Source of the DNA: Trichosphaerium sp. ATCC 40318
Taxonomy: Eukaryota; Discosea; Flabellinia; Trichosidae
DNA length: 64,000 bases
Direction: 5' to 3'
NCBI GenBank assembly: GCA_038496445.1
Contig: JALMLS010000149.1
Coordinates: 124,001 to 188,000 of the forward strand
The notes beneath the pieces were generated by a model. It did no database searches, was not told the DNA's origin, and saw only the letters and a program-made list of their open reading frames with translations. Below are positions 45,133 through 57,599 of this stretch, piece by piece (position 1 is the stretch's first letter; each line of letters begins with the position of its first letter). A program made the position numbers and the translations under genes.

Positions 45133-46774
45133 GCGCTTTTTACATATTATCACATAACAACCAAGCTGCCTCAAGTGGCATTCTCCCTTACATTTACAAT
45201 TGGTTGTTCTATGTTTCAATTACTCATTTTTGAAATAATAGATGTTTCAGATAGAAAGCACGTGGACCACGTCGACTGTTTTTGTTTGGAAAAAAATCAT
45301 TCCGAAAAGATTGCTAATTCCCATTTTGTAGTTACCGATGGATCCATTGGAAGGCGAATTTATACACAATGCTAGCTCTGAGTATTGTAGTGTTTCCAAT
45401 CTATCAGTTTTTTTTGCTGTCAGCAGGGATTAGTACGGAAAAACTTTCGTTTAGTGAAATGTGCATGTAATAATTTTCTATTTAGCACGAAATGTTATGT
45501 CGAGAACTGCACTTACACTTGTGATGCAAGTTATATTTTTATTGGGATTCTGGAAACTAGGTGACTTATTTCCTCTGTTAAAACAACAAACAGGTAGGGA
45601 ACCATCGTAAAATTAGTTGCTCCTGGAATTTACTTGTTTTTATGACTCTAGGTGTCTTCTCGTTTGAGATGGGTATCAGTCGTATAGGAATTATTGGTGT
45701 ATCAATACTAGCAACTCTCTCAGGTAAGCAGCCATTGACAGCTTTAACCCTGCGTACTCAGTTAATTAACGTAAAATCTGCAGGGTATGGAGCTATTAAT
45801 TTCCCAGCAACAAATATGTCTTTGCTGTTAAAACCAATAGACGCTAGTCAAGTTTCAGAAGCTGCGTCATCATTGAGGTTAACCCTTGATAATATTCGAC
45901 GGGCAAAGCATCAAGCAGCACGAACTAAACTGAATTCAAGGCGTCACAAACAAAAATCAAAGGGCTTTTTTTCTGGCTGGTTTTCTTCACCAAGTGAAGC
46001 TGAGTTCTCTGCGAAATCTATTGAAAGAGAAGAAAGCCTAGCCCAAGAACTATTCCTTAACTATCATTATCTAAAAACACAACATGCTTCGTACAAGAGG
46101 TAAGAAGACAAAAAAAAAGTAAAAATATTATCTTACAAACGTTAGAGCCAATCAAACCATTTTAGGCAAACTTCGAAATTTTGCTTCCTACTTTCTTACA
46201 GCGTACTGCTGTTGGAAATTAGGAATGTCCACTATCAATGTATTACTAAGGCGTAAGCGTGGTATTGATCCTGTGACACGATTTATGGGTATAGCACTGA
46301 CATTTGTAAGTTATAATAGCAAACCATAAATTAATTTCATTTTAGTTGCAACTTAACATTGATGTGGAACAATGGGCTCAATTATTTTCCTTCATGCTAA
46401 TAGGCATCATGATTGTTGTTTCTATTAGAGGCTTCTTAAATAATATGATGAAGGTATCCATCAAACAAAGTTACACAAGAATGGCTGACTTTTTTTTCTA
46501 GCTATTTAGAGCTTTTAGCAGCAATGAGAGTTCTAACTCAGTAGTGGTATTTATGGCTTGGATTATGGGCATATACTTTGTCTCAACACTTATACTTATT
46601 CGAGTAAACCTACCAGTATCATATAGGGCGAATGTGATGGCTGTTCTGGGTGATATAAAATTTGACTTCTATGACAGATGGTTTGATGTCATATTTGTAA
46701 TTTCTGCTTCCTCCACTATAGGTTCGCTGAAATCCAACAAATTCTTTTTAAAGCTCACACAACGTAGCTGTTAA
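45133..46774 (+). CDS. gphr: Golgi pH regulator (GPHR / ABA-GPCR family), 5' end not located
   Basis: Nine or so exons. The first clear coding base is at 45133 ([20 protein letters not shown] then [15 protein letters not shown]), the conserved second-helix region. [20 protein letters not shown] with [27 protein letters not shown] and [12 protein letters not shown] follow. Next is the coiled loop with [14 protein letters not shown], then the ABA_GPCR domain: [73 protein letters not shown] and [19 protein letters not shown] is an endomembrane anion channel or regulator that acidifies the Golgi. The start codon and first membrane helix must lie upstream near 44.95-45.13 kb but could not be fixed. 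Confidence 0.87.
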
Positions 46775-47110
46775 GAGAGTAGCGCAGATGTTGTGGTAGC
46801 AATTGCGAAAAGAGGAACTGCAGATCTTAGAACTTTGGCAACTCTAACCTTTAACAAAAAAGCGCTTTTAGTATGTGCTTACGACATGAACTGTTCAACT
46901 GAACAACTTTGTACATTACAACTGAAGAAAAATATCATCTACGCCAATAAACTCAAACACAACTGGCCAAAGAAATTGGTGAAACGTGTTTTTTGTTGAA
47001 TTGTAAAGACCTTTCGTGAGTCACTACAACGCGTTTTATGAGCGTTTAACAGGGCGACAATCTCTAATTAGGCAACAACGTAATTATACTAAGCAAGATA
47101 AAAGTAGACA
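46775..47110 (+). other. Intergenic region with a 68-codon ORF
   Basis: This gap between the GPHR stop and the ALG14-ALG13 start holds a plus-strand frame ending at 46999 (AIAKRGTADLRTLATLTFNK and onward to KKLVKRVFC). No family is recognised and it is not an obvious extension of GPHR. It may be chance. Confidence 0.35.
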
Positions 47111-48756
47111 ATGCTTTTTGAACTGTTTACAAGCGTTGTATGCTTTTTTATTATTTTACGGGTTGTGGGGTACTTTCTACGCAATAACAAGGCTCCATAC
47201 AAAGCTTTGGTTATACTTGGTTCAGGTACATCGATGACTCAGCACATCACCAACCGCGCATAGGTGGTCACACAACGGAGATGTTTCGCTTCTTAGCTAC
47301 TTTACCTTCGAATTTTTGTTATCCAAGTGTCTACGTTATGGCAAACACCGATAAAGGTACTCACCTACGCATGGCGTAACTGAAAAACGTAAGGGAGCCA
47401 AGCAAAAGTTCTAGAATTTGAAAATAATAAAAAACGCAAAGAACGTGCCACGTGCTACAAAATACCAAGAAGTCGCGAAGTACGCTTTGGAAAAAAACAA
47501 TGGTAGTTCTACAAGCTCAAACAAAAATGACAGGTCAATCAATCTTACTTTTCCTCCATTTTCACGACATTGTACGCTGTAATACCAAGTTTATCAATAT
47601 TAATATGGGAACGTCCGGATATTGTACGTCATTTGCTATGCAACTTTGATTTAAATTCTGTCATTGACATGGCGTTTAGGTTTTCGCTAATGGTCCAGGA
47701 ACTTGTGTTCCTTTATGCTTACTAGCGTATATGTTACGTGTACGACCTTTCTATGAGGCTATTTTACGTTATGTTGTAGTTAACAATGTATTTAAGGTTG
47801 TTGGTCTTCTGAATACAAAGATTGTACTATCGGAAAGTTTTGCATGTGTACATCATTTATCGCTTACTACAAAAATACTACAACACTTTGTTGATCTATT
47901 GACTGTTCAATGGCCTCAATTACTTAATCTGGTTCCAAAAGCAATCTATACAGGCGTGGAGGATTCAAAAAAATCAGGCGAAAGAAAAAGGGACTCATCT
48001 GGTTATGTACTTATAACAGTTGGATCAACAAAATTCGAACAACTCATTGAGACAGTTGATAATATATCATTTTTACGATCTCTTAAACAAATGGGTTATT
48101 CAGGTATACACGTGCAAAAAGGTACGTACCACGTGTTGACTTTTTGGTACAGTGAAAATGGGTTTTTTTAAGCTTCTCGCATTGTGAAGTGTTCTAAAGT
48201 AAACCCCAATTAGGCAAGGGTAAGTATATGCCAAAGATTATAAAGGATGGCGTACTTCCTGATTTTGAGTGTGCAGTATACGATTACTTGCCGTCGCTTG
48301 CAGATGAAATGAAAGGCGCAGGTCTTGTTATAGGGCATGCAGGTAAACAGATTTTATTTCATTAAATCCTTTTTGTTAAGACTCACTTCTAGGTGCTGGT
48401 ACTATTCTAGAAGTGCTGGGGATGGGTAAAGATTTAGTAGTAGTCCCAAACAACACGCTTATGCGTAACCACCAAAAAGATATAGCAAAAGAATTGGTAC
48501 CAACAGCTTTCTTTGAACTAAACGAAAAACTGTCACGAAAACTTTGTTGCAACAATCTTATTCCATATTTAATTTTTTGTCTAACTTTTGGTCTGTCTAG
48601 GCAGAACATAACTACTTGGTTTATGTAGAATGTGATGATTTAGTTAAAGAGTTTGAGACGTTACAGTTTTCTTCTATTTGTAAATTTCCAACGGAAGCGT
48701 CAAGTAAATTCAGGATAGGGGTTGAAGCTCTATTTTGTAAACAAAAAACAACGTAA
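47111..48756 (+). CDS. alg14-alg13: Fused ALG14-ALG13 UDP-GlcNAc transferase
   Basis: Six or seven exons encode one polypeptide of about 430 residues. It starts MLFELFTSVVCFFIILRVVG, a membrane anchor, then KALVILGSGGHTTEMFRFLA, KIPRSREVRFG, ERPDIVFANGPGTCVPLCLL and SESFACVHHLSLTTKILQHF with LLTVQWPQL. This is full-length Alg14. In the same uninterrupted exon (47731-48171) the frame continues through a short Ser/Lys-rich linker into Alg13: GYVLITVGSTKFEQLIETVD, GYSGIHVQKGKGKYMP, AGLVIGHAGAGTILEVLGMG and VVVPNNTLMRNHQKDIAKEL. In yeast and animals these are separate proteins: Alg14 anchors catalytic Alg13 at the cytosolic ER face. Together they add the second GlcNAc to dolichol-PP-GlcNAc. The fusion removes the need for assembly of two subunits. 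Confidence 0.92.
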
Positions 48757-48926
48757 AAATATTCATAAAAAGAAAAAAAGTCAAAGTGTGTCTGTTTTCC
48801 GTTGCACTATATTCCGTTCCGCAAACAGACAGCGTAATATAGCAACTACTATCACTGCTGTTATATTGTCAGCTTCATAAACGAGATTAAAACTTTATAC
48901 ATTTGGCCCAACGCCAAAACGCTCAA

Positions 48927-51900
48927 ATGAACAAGACTCTTAATAATCTCCTCAAATGGTGCAAAAATCACACAGTAGGATACAGTAACGTAAACGTGAG
49001 AAACTTTACTACTTCTTGGGGTGACGGACTGGCGTTTTGTGCCATAATACACAAGTACGCACTATGAATGCGTTTAAAAGCGCAAACTAGCGCCGTCAAG
49101 CCTAAATGTTCAATAAGCTTTTACCCTGATTTGATACCCTACGATACTCTCAAGGCAGAGACAAGGGAAGATAAAATACAGTACGCACACAAAAATGTAT
49201 TCTTGCGCTTAACCGACACAGCAATCACGCCACAGCTTACAAAGTTGGCGAAGGCTTGGGTATACCTGCACTACTAGATCCAGAAGACTTGGTAATGCAT
49301 CCTAAAATTGTCTAAAGTGTCTTTTCTGACAATACACATAACAGGTAGACTTTAAACCCGATAAACGCTGTGTCCTCACTTATCTCTCCCAGTACGTAAT
49401 TTTTTTGTCAAAAACCCAAAATTTTTGTTAAATTGGACGTTTTTATCTGTGGTGGCACTATTTGACGCCTAGACTAGATACTACCACTATTTTAAAAATA
49501 AAGCACCTCGAAGTAGTGGTGGCGGACCTGCGTCGAACGACCCAATGGCTATGGCAAAGAAACTGTTGGCAGATTACGATAAACGTAAAAAAGCAGCAGC
49601 TGCGGCAGTGCGTTGATTTATTTTTTATTGATTACTTGAATCTCACTGTATTGTAGAGCAAGAAAAAAGGCGTTGGCGCCGCAGGAGGTAGTAAGGTTGG
49701 GCTAGGTGACCTAAACCAAAACCCAAAGAAGCAGATTGGCAGATCGAAATCCGGATTCATTCGTGCAGAAGATGCACCAAAGTGTTCTGTGTGCAATAAC
49801 CCTGTTTATGGTAAGCTCTACAAAAAATTAAAAAACCGAAATTGCTTAACCCCAACCACAGGGCAAGCTTTCCAGATGGGTAATTCGAACATTTGCAAGA
49901 ATTGCATGAAATGCTTTTCGTGTGGCAGAAAATTAGGCGCAAAGTGCCTTAACATTGAAGACAAGCCATATTGTGAAGGATGTGGCAAGAAAGCTTGGAT
50001 GATGAGTATGAAGAACAGACGAATGGCTACAAAGAGTCAATCAACACGTCAACTCACAACTACTAAAAAAGATCCAAAACCATCGACACCAACCACAAAG
50101 AGTAAGCCAGTACACGCAAAACGCGAAGTACCTGCCAAACCTGTTACAAAACCTACTCTACAAAAATCACCTTCAAATTCAGCCAGACCAAGAAAACAAT
50201 TCGCGCTTGAAGAGTCTACAGATGAAGTAAGTCGTTATAAAGTGCATTTCTATTAGTGCTAATGAACAAATTAGCCTGTATCATTATTTGAGAGGAGAGC
50301 TTCAGTGTTTAACAAGTCACTTGCATCTAAGAAGAAGGCTGAAGAAGAAAAACAAAGAAAACTTGACGAAGAAAGAAAAGCCAAGTTAGAAGCAGAGAAA
50401 CTTAGAAGAGAAGAGGAAGCAGAAGAAAAGAAAAGACTTGAGCGTAGACGACTTCGTAACCAGGTACTGTTAAAACACTTGCTTGTACATGTCATATGGT
50501 TAATAACAAACTGTTATAGAGGCAAAAAGTTGCTAAAGAAGAGAAACGTAAGGAAGAGGAAAGAACGAAAAAAGCAGCGGAAGAAAAACGTCTCAGAGAG
50601 GAATCTGCTAAGCGTGAGGAAGAAGCACAACTTGCTCGTAGAGCAGACAGGATGAGACGAAAAAAAGAGAAAGAAGAAGCCAGGAAGGCTCAAGAGCTAG
50701 CCGAGGAAAAGGCTAGAGAAGAGAAGAAACGAGCTAGAGAAGCAGCTGCTTTGGAGCGTAGGAGAAAAGCTGAAGAGGAAGAAGCTGCACGTCTACAAGC
50801 GGAAAAAGAACGTAAAGAACGCCGTGCAGCCAAGATTGCTGAAGCGAAGCGCTTAGAAGAGGAAGAAACAGCCCGTAGACTTAAAGAAGCCGAGGAGAAG
50901 CGAGCTCGTGAAGAAGCTGAGCGTTTGGCACGAGAAGAAGAAGAACGGAAGCAGAGAGAAGCTGCTGAACAGAAACTTCGCGATGAAGAAGCTAGAAGGC
51001 TTAAAGAAGCTGCTGATAAAGAAGAGGAGCTCAGGAAGCAGCGTGAGGCTCAAAAACTTCGCGAAGAGGAAGAAGCAAAGGCACAAAAAGAGCGGGAGAG
51101 AAAACGTGCTGAAGAACTTGCTGAAGCAAAAAGAAGAGCTGAAGAAGAGGAAGCACTTATTATCAAACGCCTTGAGGAAAAGCGTAGGCAAGAGGAGGCA
51201 GCGTTACGTGCACGTGAAGAAGAAGAAAGGAAAGAGCGAGAACGTGTTGAAGAAGAGCATAAAATACAACTTGCAGCACAACTTGCTGAGGAGAAACGTA
51301 TTGAAGAAGAAGAAGAAAGACTTCGTCTCAAACGTGCTGAAGAGAAACGACAACGCGAAGAAGCGAAGAGATTAGAGCGTGAGGAAGAAGAACGTAAGCT
51401 CAAGGAAGCTGCTGATAAGCAGAGAAGACTTGACGAAGCACAAAGGCTAAAGGAAGAGGAAGAACGTCAAAGAAAGGAAGCAGAAGAGAAACGACTTCGT
51501 GAAGAAGAAATGAAACGTCGTCGTGAGGAAGCAGAGAAGGAAGAAGAGCGTATGAGGAAGACAGTTGAAGCAAAGAAAAGACAAGAAGAAGAGGCTGCGA
51601 TTGCTCTTAAGGCTGTCAAAGCAGCATCAACAAATAATCGTGGATTAGTTGAGATACCTGGAGGTTCAAACAGACAGTCTAAGTTCAATCTATGGAAACA
51701 AAAAGAACAACTTGAGCGTAAGAAGAGGCTAGAGAGGATAGAAAGGTTAAAGCAAGAGCAAGAAGAAAGAAAAGCTGAAAGAAAATCCCGTAGGGCTTCA
51801 CTAATACAAAAGGTAAAAACAATATCAAAGACCTTTATGTTTACTGATTTTTTCCTTCTTTAGCAAAAAGCTCTTAGACAGAAATTTGAATCTGAGAGGG

Positions 51901-52872
51901 AGCTGTTCAAGCTAAAGCGTGAGGAAGAGCATAAAAGACGTTTGTCTGCAAATAAGAGTAGTGGTGGTGATGCACCAAAGAGATCAGTATTGACATCACT
52001 TCAAAAGGATTTGGAGCATGAAGCACAACATAAACGTGAAGAAACACGTAAACGTGCAAAAGCTATGGCAACACAACCAAGAGTGCAGCAACCTAAAGCT
52101 GTCAGTATTGTCAGAGATCCTAGCGTAACTTTGACACTTGCACCAGTTTCTAGTGCATCCACTAATACAAGGTACTTGCTTGCTTCTGTTTTTTGCTATC
52201 GTTGTACTAACTTTGTCAAAAGACGACGAGCAGGACTTACACGTGATTCTTCTGTGAGTACAAATGCAAAAATTACATTCCAAAGAGATCCTACGATAGA
52301 TCTTACTTTATCTAAGCCTAGAGGTGGTTTACAACGTGACGTACGCTTCCTGTTATTTGTTTTTCCTTATCTTTGATTGTGTCTAATCTTCCACCTAGGT
52401 ATCAATGGGTCGTAGGAGTGCTAATGTTATACAAGCTAAGGCATCTTCTGGCGTAGCCAGCGGTGCTTCTGGTGCAACATCGTCTCTTAGAAGAGACTTA
52501 TCCATAAACCGATCGAAAAAGAATGTTGTAAACTCTGGACAAAACTCCAGTTTTAAAACTGGAGAAACAACCACTTCACCAAGAACAAGAGGTCTTCTTA
52601 GAGAAGCATCAATTTCTAGACGATCGAGAGCCGATGGTAAGCAACACAAACACTACAGTTGATAACTTGTTTTATCCCTTTTTTTTTAAACCAATTCCTA
52701 TCCCATTGATAGACCTTTACTTACGCACTATGTGAGTTATAAAAAACCTAACACTCCTTTTTTTCTAGCACGTAAAAGAGAGAGGGAAGAGCAGGCTAGA
52801 AAGAAGAGGTTGGCAGAACGCCAACGTATGAGGGAGTTAAGGAAGAAGGCTAGACAACAAGCAACAACATAA
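48927..52872 (+). CDS. Calponin-homology / LIM / long charged coiled-coil protein
   Basis: About ten exons, roughly 1,100 residues. The CH domain is [71 protein letters not shown] and VLTYLSQ. After an Ala/Lys linker a LIM domain spans [16 protein letters not shown] through [20 protein letters not shown] to [13 protein letters not shown] basic Thr/Lys/Pro linker leads to a long Glu/Arg/Lys/Ala coil (about 50.3-51.9 kb), for example [20 protein letters not shown], with very few hydrophobics. That composition is typical of a stable single alpha-helix as in caldesmon or myosin VI. The CH plus LIM head resembles Dictyostelium ChLim. Actin or membrane-cytoskeleton linkage is inferred. The 3' part is Ser/Arg-rich, with repeated T-L-R-D-P-S/T-x-D-L-T-L-like units. 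Confidence 0.87.
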
Positions 52873-53464
52873 CTCCAAAAAAACCAACCCCTTGCTTTTA
52901 AGAAGAAAACAAAACCACATCACACCACAGCACGTTACTATTACAAAAAACACGCTAATGCTTAAATACAACAAAAAAAAACCTTGTAAATAAATAAAAT
53001 TAAAAACCCAACAAAATCACATATCATTATTATTATTTTAGAAGGAGCCTAGCATCGCCACACAACAAAACCCTAATTCACTTAATGGTCCGTAAGAAAA
53101 TACTCTGAACAATTGCCATCACGCCAACTTGCCATTGACGTACTTACATTGTTGAGTCACTTGGGCATTTCTCATATTCTCCTTTCTTGACGTAATGCAT
53201 TAGTTGAATCAGTTGCCCAAATCTATAACGCTTATATTCTCCTTCTCGTTTGCCAGTAACACAGGTACACTGCTGTTTCGACTGGCCATTACCATACCAA
53301 TGTACTCTCCTTTTTGTTTATCATTGACGAAATGGCAATCCTTTGTGATTAAAAAATATGTTTATTTACAAGCAAACCACAACTTGAGTTATTGTTTAGT
53401 TAACTCCTTTCTTCAAAGACAGCGATTTGCAGCAATAATTTCTGTAGTTGGGATTGCACTATTC
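52873..53464. other. Convergent intergenic region
   Basis: This region of about 590 bp lies between the CH-LIM stop (+) and the STAT-like stop (-). It has A-rich runs and AATAAA-like strings near 52990-53000. A 154-codon plus-strand ORF (53204-53668) is mainly the antisense of the STAT C-terminal exon and is not considered a gene. Confidence 0.45.
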
Positions 53465-56400
53465 TCAGTAATTACGGTGATGGCTACGCTTTCGTTTTCG
53501 TGTTGTATCAGCTTCAGTTTGAACAACTGTTTCGTCGTATGGGTTGTCAAAATTACGGTTCTTTTCGCTTACTTCGCTTGCAGGTTTATAGAATTGACAA
53601 AAAGCATTGTCTTTAGAATCAAACGCAAAATTACGCTCACCATTTCTAGAAAAAAATCAATAAACTGAAAGAAAAAAAAACTGATGTCACGTGGAGATAC
53701 ATCATAAAAATGAAACAATATTTTGATTCTACCAACGGTAACCAAAAAAAACTAAGATAAAATGTGTTTAAACATTGACAACATTGACAACCGCCATCCA
53801 AGAAAAGTTTTGAGCGAAGAGGCTTTGTATTGTAAAAATAAAAAAAGTTCAACCAAAACAAAAAAAAATGATAAGGTGTAAGTCTGGGACGTACGCTGCC
53901 ATGCTCATCTGTAGTATATCAACCCATGCTTCTTTTGTACCCAAGAAATCAATTAAAGTCTTCTTTTTATCATTTGTATCATCATTTTTTACAAGGTAAT
54001 GTCTAACAGTACCACGCTTGTAAGAAATAATCAATTGACCTTTTAATCTTTGTGATAATCGGATCAAAAAAGTTCCATCGTGCTGACGATTTAGTATATC
54101 CTCAGATTCTTTACCAGTAATGAAAGCAATAAGATAACTAAATAGATAGTGTTAATTAAAATAAAGTCACGTGCAAGTGATTATTTTATTTTTTACTGCA
54201 ACTGCAAAGTCACGTGACTTGTAAATGCAAAAAATTTCTCAAAAAAAAAAGGTACCCATTTTCAAACAACCATAATAGTTTCGGTTGGAATCTAATCTTC
54301 TTCAAAGCAGGTCCAACCCACTCCCATAATTTTTGAAACTCTGGTTGAGTGATAACCTTTTTAGTATCTATAATTTAATAAATATCATTAGCACAAGGAA
54401 ATAAAGCATCAAAAGCAAAAACAACCAAATTATTTCAAAAACAACCCAAAAAAAAAACAAAACATTCTTGCTTTGCGTACCAATGCCTTGACCAAAGTTG
54501 GTTTTTAAAATATAATTAAACTCTGTAAGAAATAGTGGTCTTTTAACATCATGAACATCTTGCTTTGTAATCTTCAAGTAATGCTTTTGAAAGTAATTCC
54601 AAAATCGAGCAATTGTGATTTCCATGGCATCTAGCAAATTTGTTAGACACACGTGTACAAAAGACACATCAAAGAAAAGACATCGTTCAATTGTTCTCAA
54701 CAAAAGGATATTAATACGTACCTTGGAAGCAGTCCTTCTTAAGCCATAAACCAGAAGCCCTAACGAACTGTGCATTTGTATTTGTAACAGATATGAAAGG
54801 TTTTGATTGTATAGTCAAATCCTCAGTAAGAGACACACCATCAATTGTGTACTATTAACACAATGAGTTTCAAGAATACAATCGCTCAAACAACCAGTTT
54901 GTAAAGAGTTTTGTTTACACTGAATTTCACGAGATTTTTTTAAAATCACGTGCGTGTTGATAAGAGGCAAAAGGGGTTTTTTCGAAAAGAAAATCGAGGG
55001 CGTCACACGCGTACCTGTGCTTGTACACCAAAGTCAACATTAACGAGATTTGGAAATGTGCCGCTTGGAAATTTAAGATCTTTAAAAATAGCACGTCCTT
55101 CGTTATTGAAAGTTTTTTCGTTTTTCTCTAATTCCTTGTTCTTTCTTTTATTACTAAAATAGAATATATAAGTATTCAATTATGATAACAATACGTGAAA
55201 CCAAATAAGGAAAAAACGATGGAATGACAGAAAAAGAATCATACTTCTGTGTTGCGTTGAGTTCAGGACGAATATATCCAGTACTGATATGAGAAACTCG
55301 TGCTGATGTTACTAGCTTTAAACAAATATCTCCAAGTGGTTTAGCTGCAGATACTACTCCAGCAGAGTCTTGCGTTATAGCCAAGTACACTGGGACACTC
55401 GTTCTAGTAAATGAGTAAGATAGAGTATTGTCGAAGAAAACCGAAAATTAACTTTTCAAGGAAAGTTCTTTTTCTTTACCTTTGATCTCCAGGAATTCTC
55501 CTCTCCAAGTGGTCTAAATCCTGACCATAAAGTGATACTTGAGGTGATAGATAAGCAGTTATATGTTGCCTTAGTTGTTCAAGCGCTTTGAATTCAATAG
55601 GTTCGACAAATTCGTTATCTTCGATCAACTAACAAAAAAGTTAACAATCAACCTGCTCGTCTGGTCGTAAACAAAGTAAAAGACAGGGAACTTCTAAAAG
55701 CAGAATTGGTGACGTGTTCACCATTATTAAATAATGGGGTAACAAGATTGCTCTAGAGTAGTCGAGACAGCGACTCCCGGCGCAACACGAGGTGTTGATT
55801 TTTCGTTGAAAAATGTTCATTTAAAAATCCAGCAGAAGTGCTGATAACGGCCGACGTACGTTTAGGTCAGATGATACGCGATGAAGTTGTGCTTTAGCAT
55901 GGTTTAAAGCATTAGAAACACCTTGAAGATTACAATTCGCAATAGAATGACAAATATGCTGTAATGATGTCTCAATAGATTTAATTTCTTTTGTATACCT
56001 AAAACCACATCAAAAAAAAAAAACAAACAAGTGAGATCATGTTTTCTTTTATGACTTGACGTACCGTCCAGACCTTAAAAGTTGTAGTCGCGTAATTGTT
56101 ACATCTGCTGGTGGTTGTGGCTAAAGGTTTGTTAAAATGAGCATCACCACATAAAGAAATCAACATAGTATTTTAGGAAGGAGATGAATGTTTTAAAACG
56201 TCAATAACTTTCCAGAAAAAAAAATAACCCGTACTGCCTTGTCACTGGGCAAAATTAAAGCGATATCGTTTAAGGAAACTGTAAATGTTTTTTTTTGTAC
56301 CTGCTCGGTTATTCTTTGTTTTTTTAGTGGTGGTTCTATTGTGTGGGTGGTTGTGTAGTTCGTGGTTTGTTGTGTAGGAGTCAAATTAGGGTCTAATTGA

Positions 56401-56950
56401 ATATCTGCAAGCTGTGGTTGCTGCGCTATATTCATTTGTGGCTGCATTTGGGTGATTTGATTGTAACCAGCCATGTTAACTGCCAACTTATCGTTAGAAA
56501 TCGATAATTCGTTATTTTGGCCATAGGGCCCTGAGAAAGGAAGCAAATCGGGTGGCATAAAATTGTTTGAAGAGAAGTTTCCATCGGTCGAGCTACAACA
56601 CATTAGATACTCCAGCAGGTTATCTTATTTGATTAATTACAAGCTAATGAAGCGATTTGCCGTATCAGTTTTATGATTTGTGCGGACACAAGCCAGAAAT
56701 AAAATTAAAAATTTCCGACTTTGAAGATAAAAAAAAGAGGTTAAAATGCGTACATTAGAGGAAACACCGTGTTATTAGGTGCGTTAGGATCAAACTTTAT
56801 CTCGCCATTAGGCGTTAGTACGTAGCTGTCCTCCATTCGAAACGATCTTGACTTATGATTTGTTGAAAAATTTCTTCTTTTTGCCTTGACCCACGCGAGA
56901 AAGTTCAAAAAAACAAAACTCGTACCATATTCACTTTGCTCGGGCTCCAT
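53465..56950 (-). CDS. STAT-like transcription factor with SH2 domain
   Basis: About thirteen exons. The N-terminal region is Gln/Asn/Pro-rich (NQITQMQPQMNIAQQPQLAD) with a basic PPLKKQRI. Then come coiled-coil-like helices (KEIKSIETSLQHICHSIANC) and a beta-rich middle part (TSVPVYLAITQDSAGVVSAA; RAIFKDLKFPSGTFPNLVNV). DAMEITIARFWNYFQKHYLK starts the STAT linker, followed by KRPLFLTEFNYILKTNFGQG and LLWLFEN. The SH2 core is HDGTFLIRLSQRLKGQLIIS, with the phosphotyrosine Arg in FLIRLS. The last exon holds Tyr candidates (FDNPYDETVVQ) and a nuclear-signal-like RKRKRSHH. This layout matches STATs of Dictyostelium and animals, which dimerise through SH2-phosphotyrosine contacts. Exon 1 (MEPEQSEYG) does not join cleanly; the internal MEDSYVLTPNGEIKFDP could be the start instead. 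Confidence 0.8.
54207..54220. repeat. 14-bp perfect palindrome AAGTCACGTGACTT
   Basis: Lies within an intron of the STAT-like gene. Its core CACGTG is a hexamer that recurs throughout the window. It could bind a bHLH factor, or be chance. Confidence 0.5.
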
Positions 56951-57599
56951 TGCGAATCACACAATTAATATCAAAGAATGACTCTACTAATGTTGTAACA
57001 TTCAAGCAACAATACCTGATTTTCGATATTCTTTTAATCGCAGTCTGTGAAAATACCAGTATCAAGAAATATTAGCGTAGTTGTTGCACGACATAACAGA
57101 GGTACGCGTTTGGCTATAGTACAAGAGTGTAGAAGTTACTGACTCTGTTTTAGTATGTAGTGCTCACTAATTTGCCTTGGTGAACAGTGAACGACTAGGC
57201 ATTTGATCTTTCTGGTGGGAGCTTCTCAAAGTTTGCTGTAAGACAAAAAAACAACAAAATACTCACGAAACCTGGTACACAAAACAGCAATGACCACAAT
57301 ATGAATTCGCGCCTGCAAGAAGGGAATGTAGTTCACAACTTTCTAAAATTACCAAGCGTAACGAGAATAAAGACTAATTTGGACCTCAATCTTCTACTTT
57401 TTGTTTGCAAACGGAATAACACATCAACTACTCCGTCTCACGAACAAACGCCAAACGGAGTTCGCAATACTGGAAAAAATAAAGGAGTGGTTTTGTATTG
57501 TTGCAACTACCTTTAAACGATAGAACAATACAAATACAAGCGCTAAGCCGGCTTTTAATTTTTTTCAAAACATAGCAAGATAAATACAGCCAAACAACC
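56951..57599. promoter_or_regulatory. Divergent promoter region of the STAT-like and filamin-repeat genes
   Basis: This 649-bp gap lies between outward-facing starts. A 71-codon plus-strand ORF (57301-57516) is open but shows nothing recognisable. I looked here for spliceosomal snRNA and 7SL signatures and found none. Confidence 0.4.

Noticed and set aside
46793-46999. C-terminal extension of GPHR
   Set aside because: GPHR already ends shortly after its last conserved helix, and no splice pair links this frame; no family similarity.
50853-51403. Long Ser/Phe-rich ORFs on the minus strand and Lys-rich frames on the plus strand
   Set aside because: These are shadows of the GAA/AGA-rich coiled-coil exon of the CH-LIM protein.
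53204-53668. 154-codon plus-strand ORF with hydrophobic stretches
   Set aside because: It is largely the antisense of the C-terminal exon of the STAT-like gene, whose minus-strand frame is basic and in phase with the SH2 exon.
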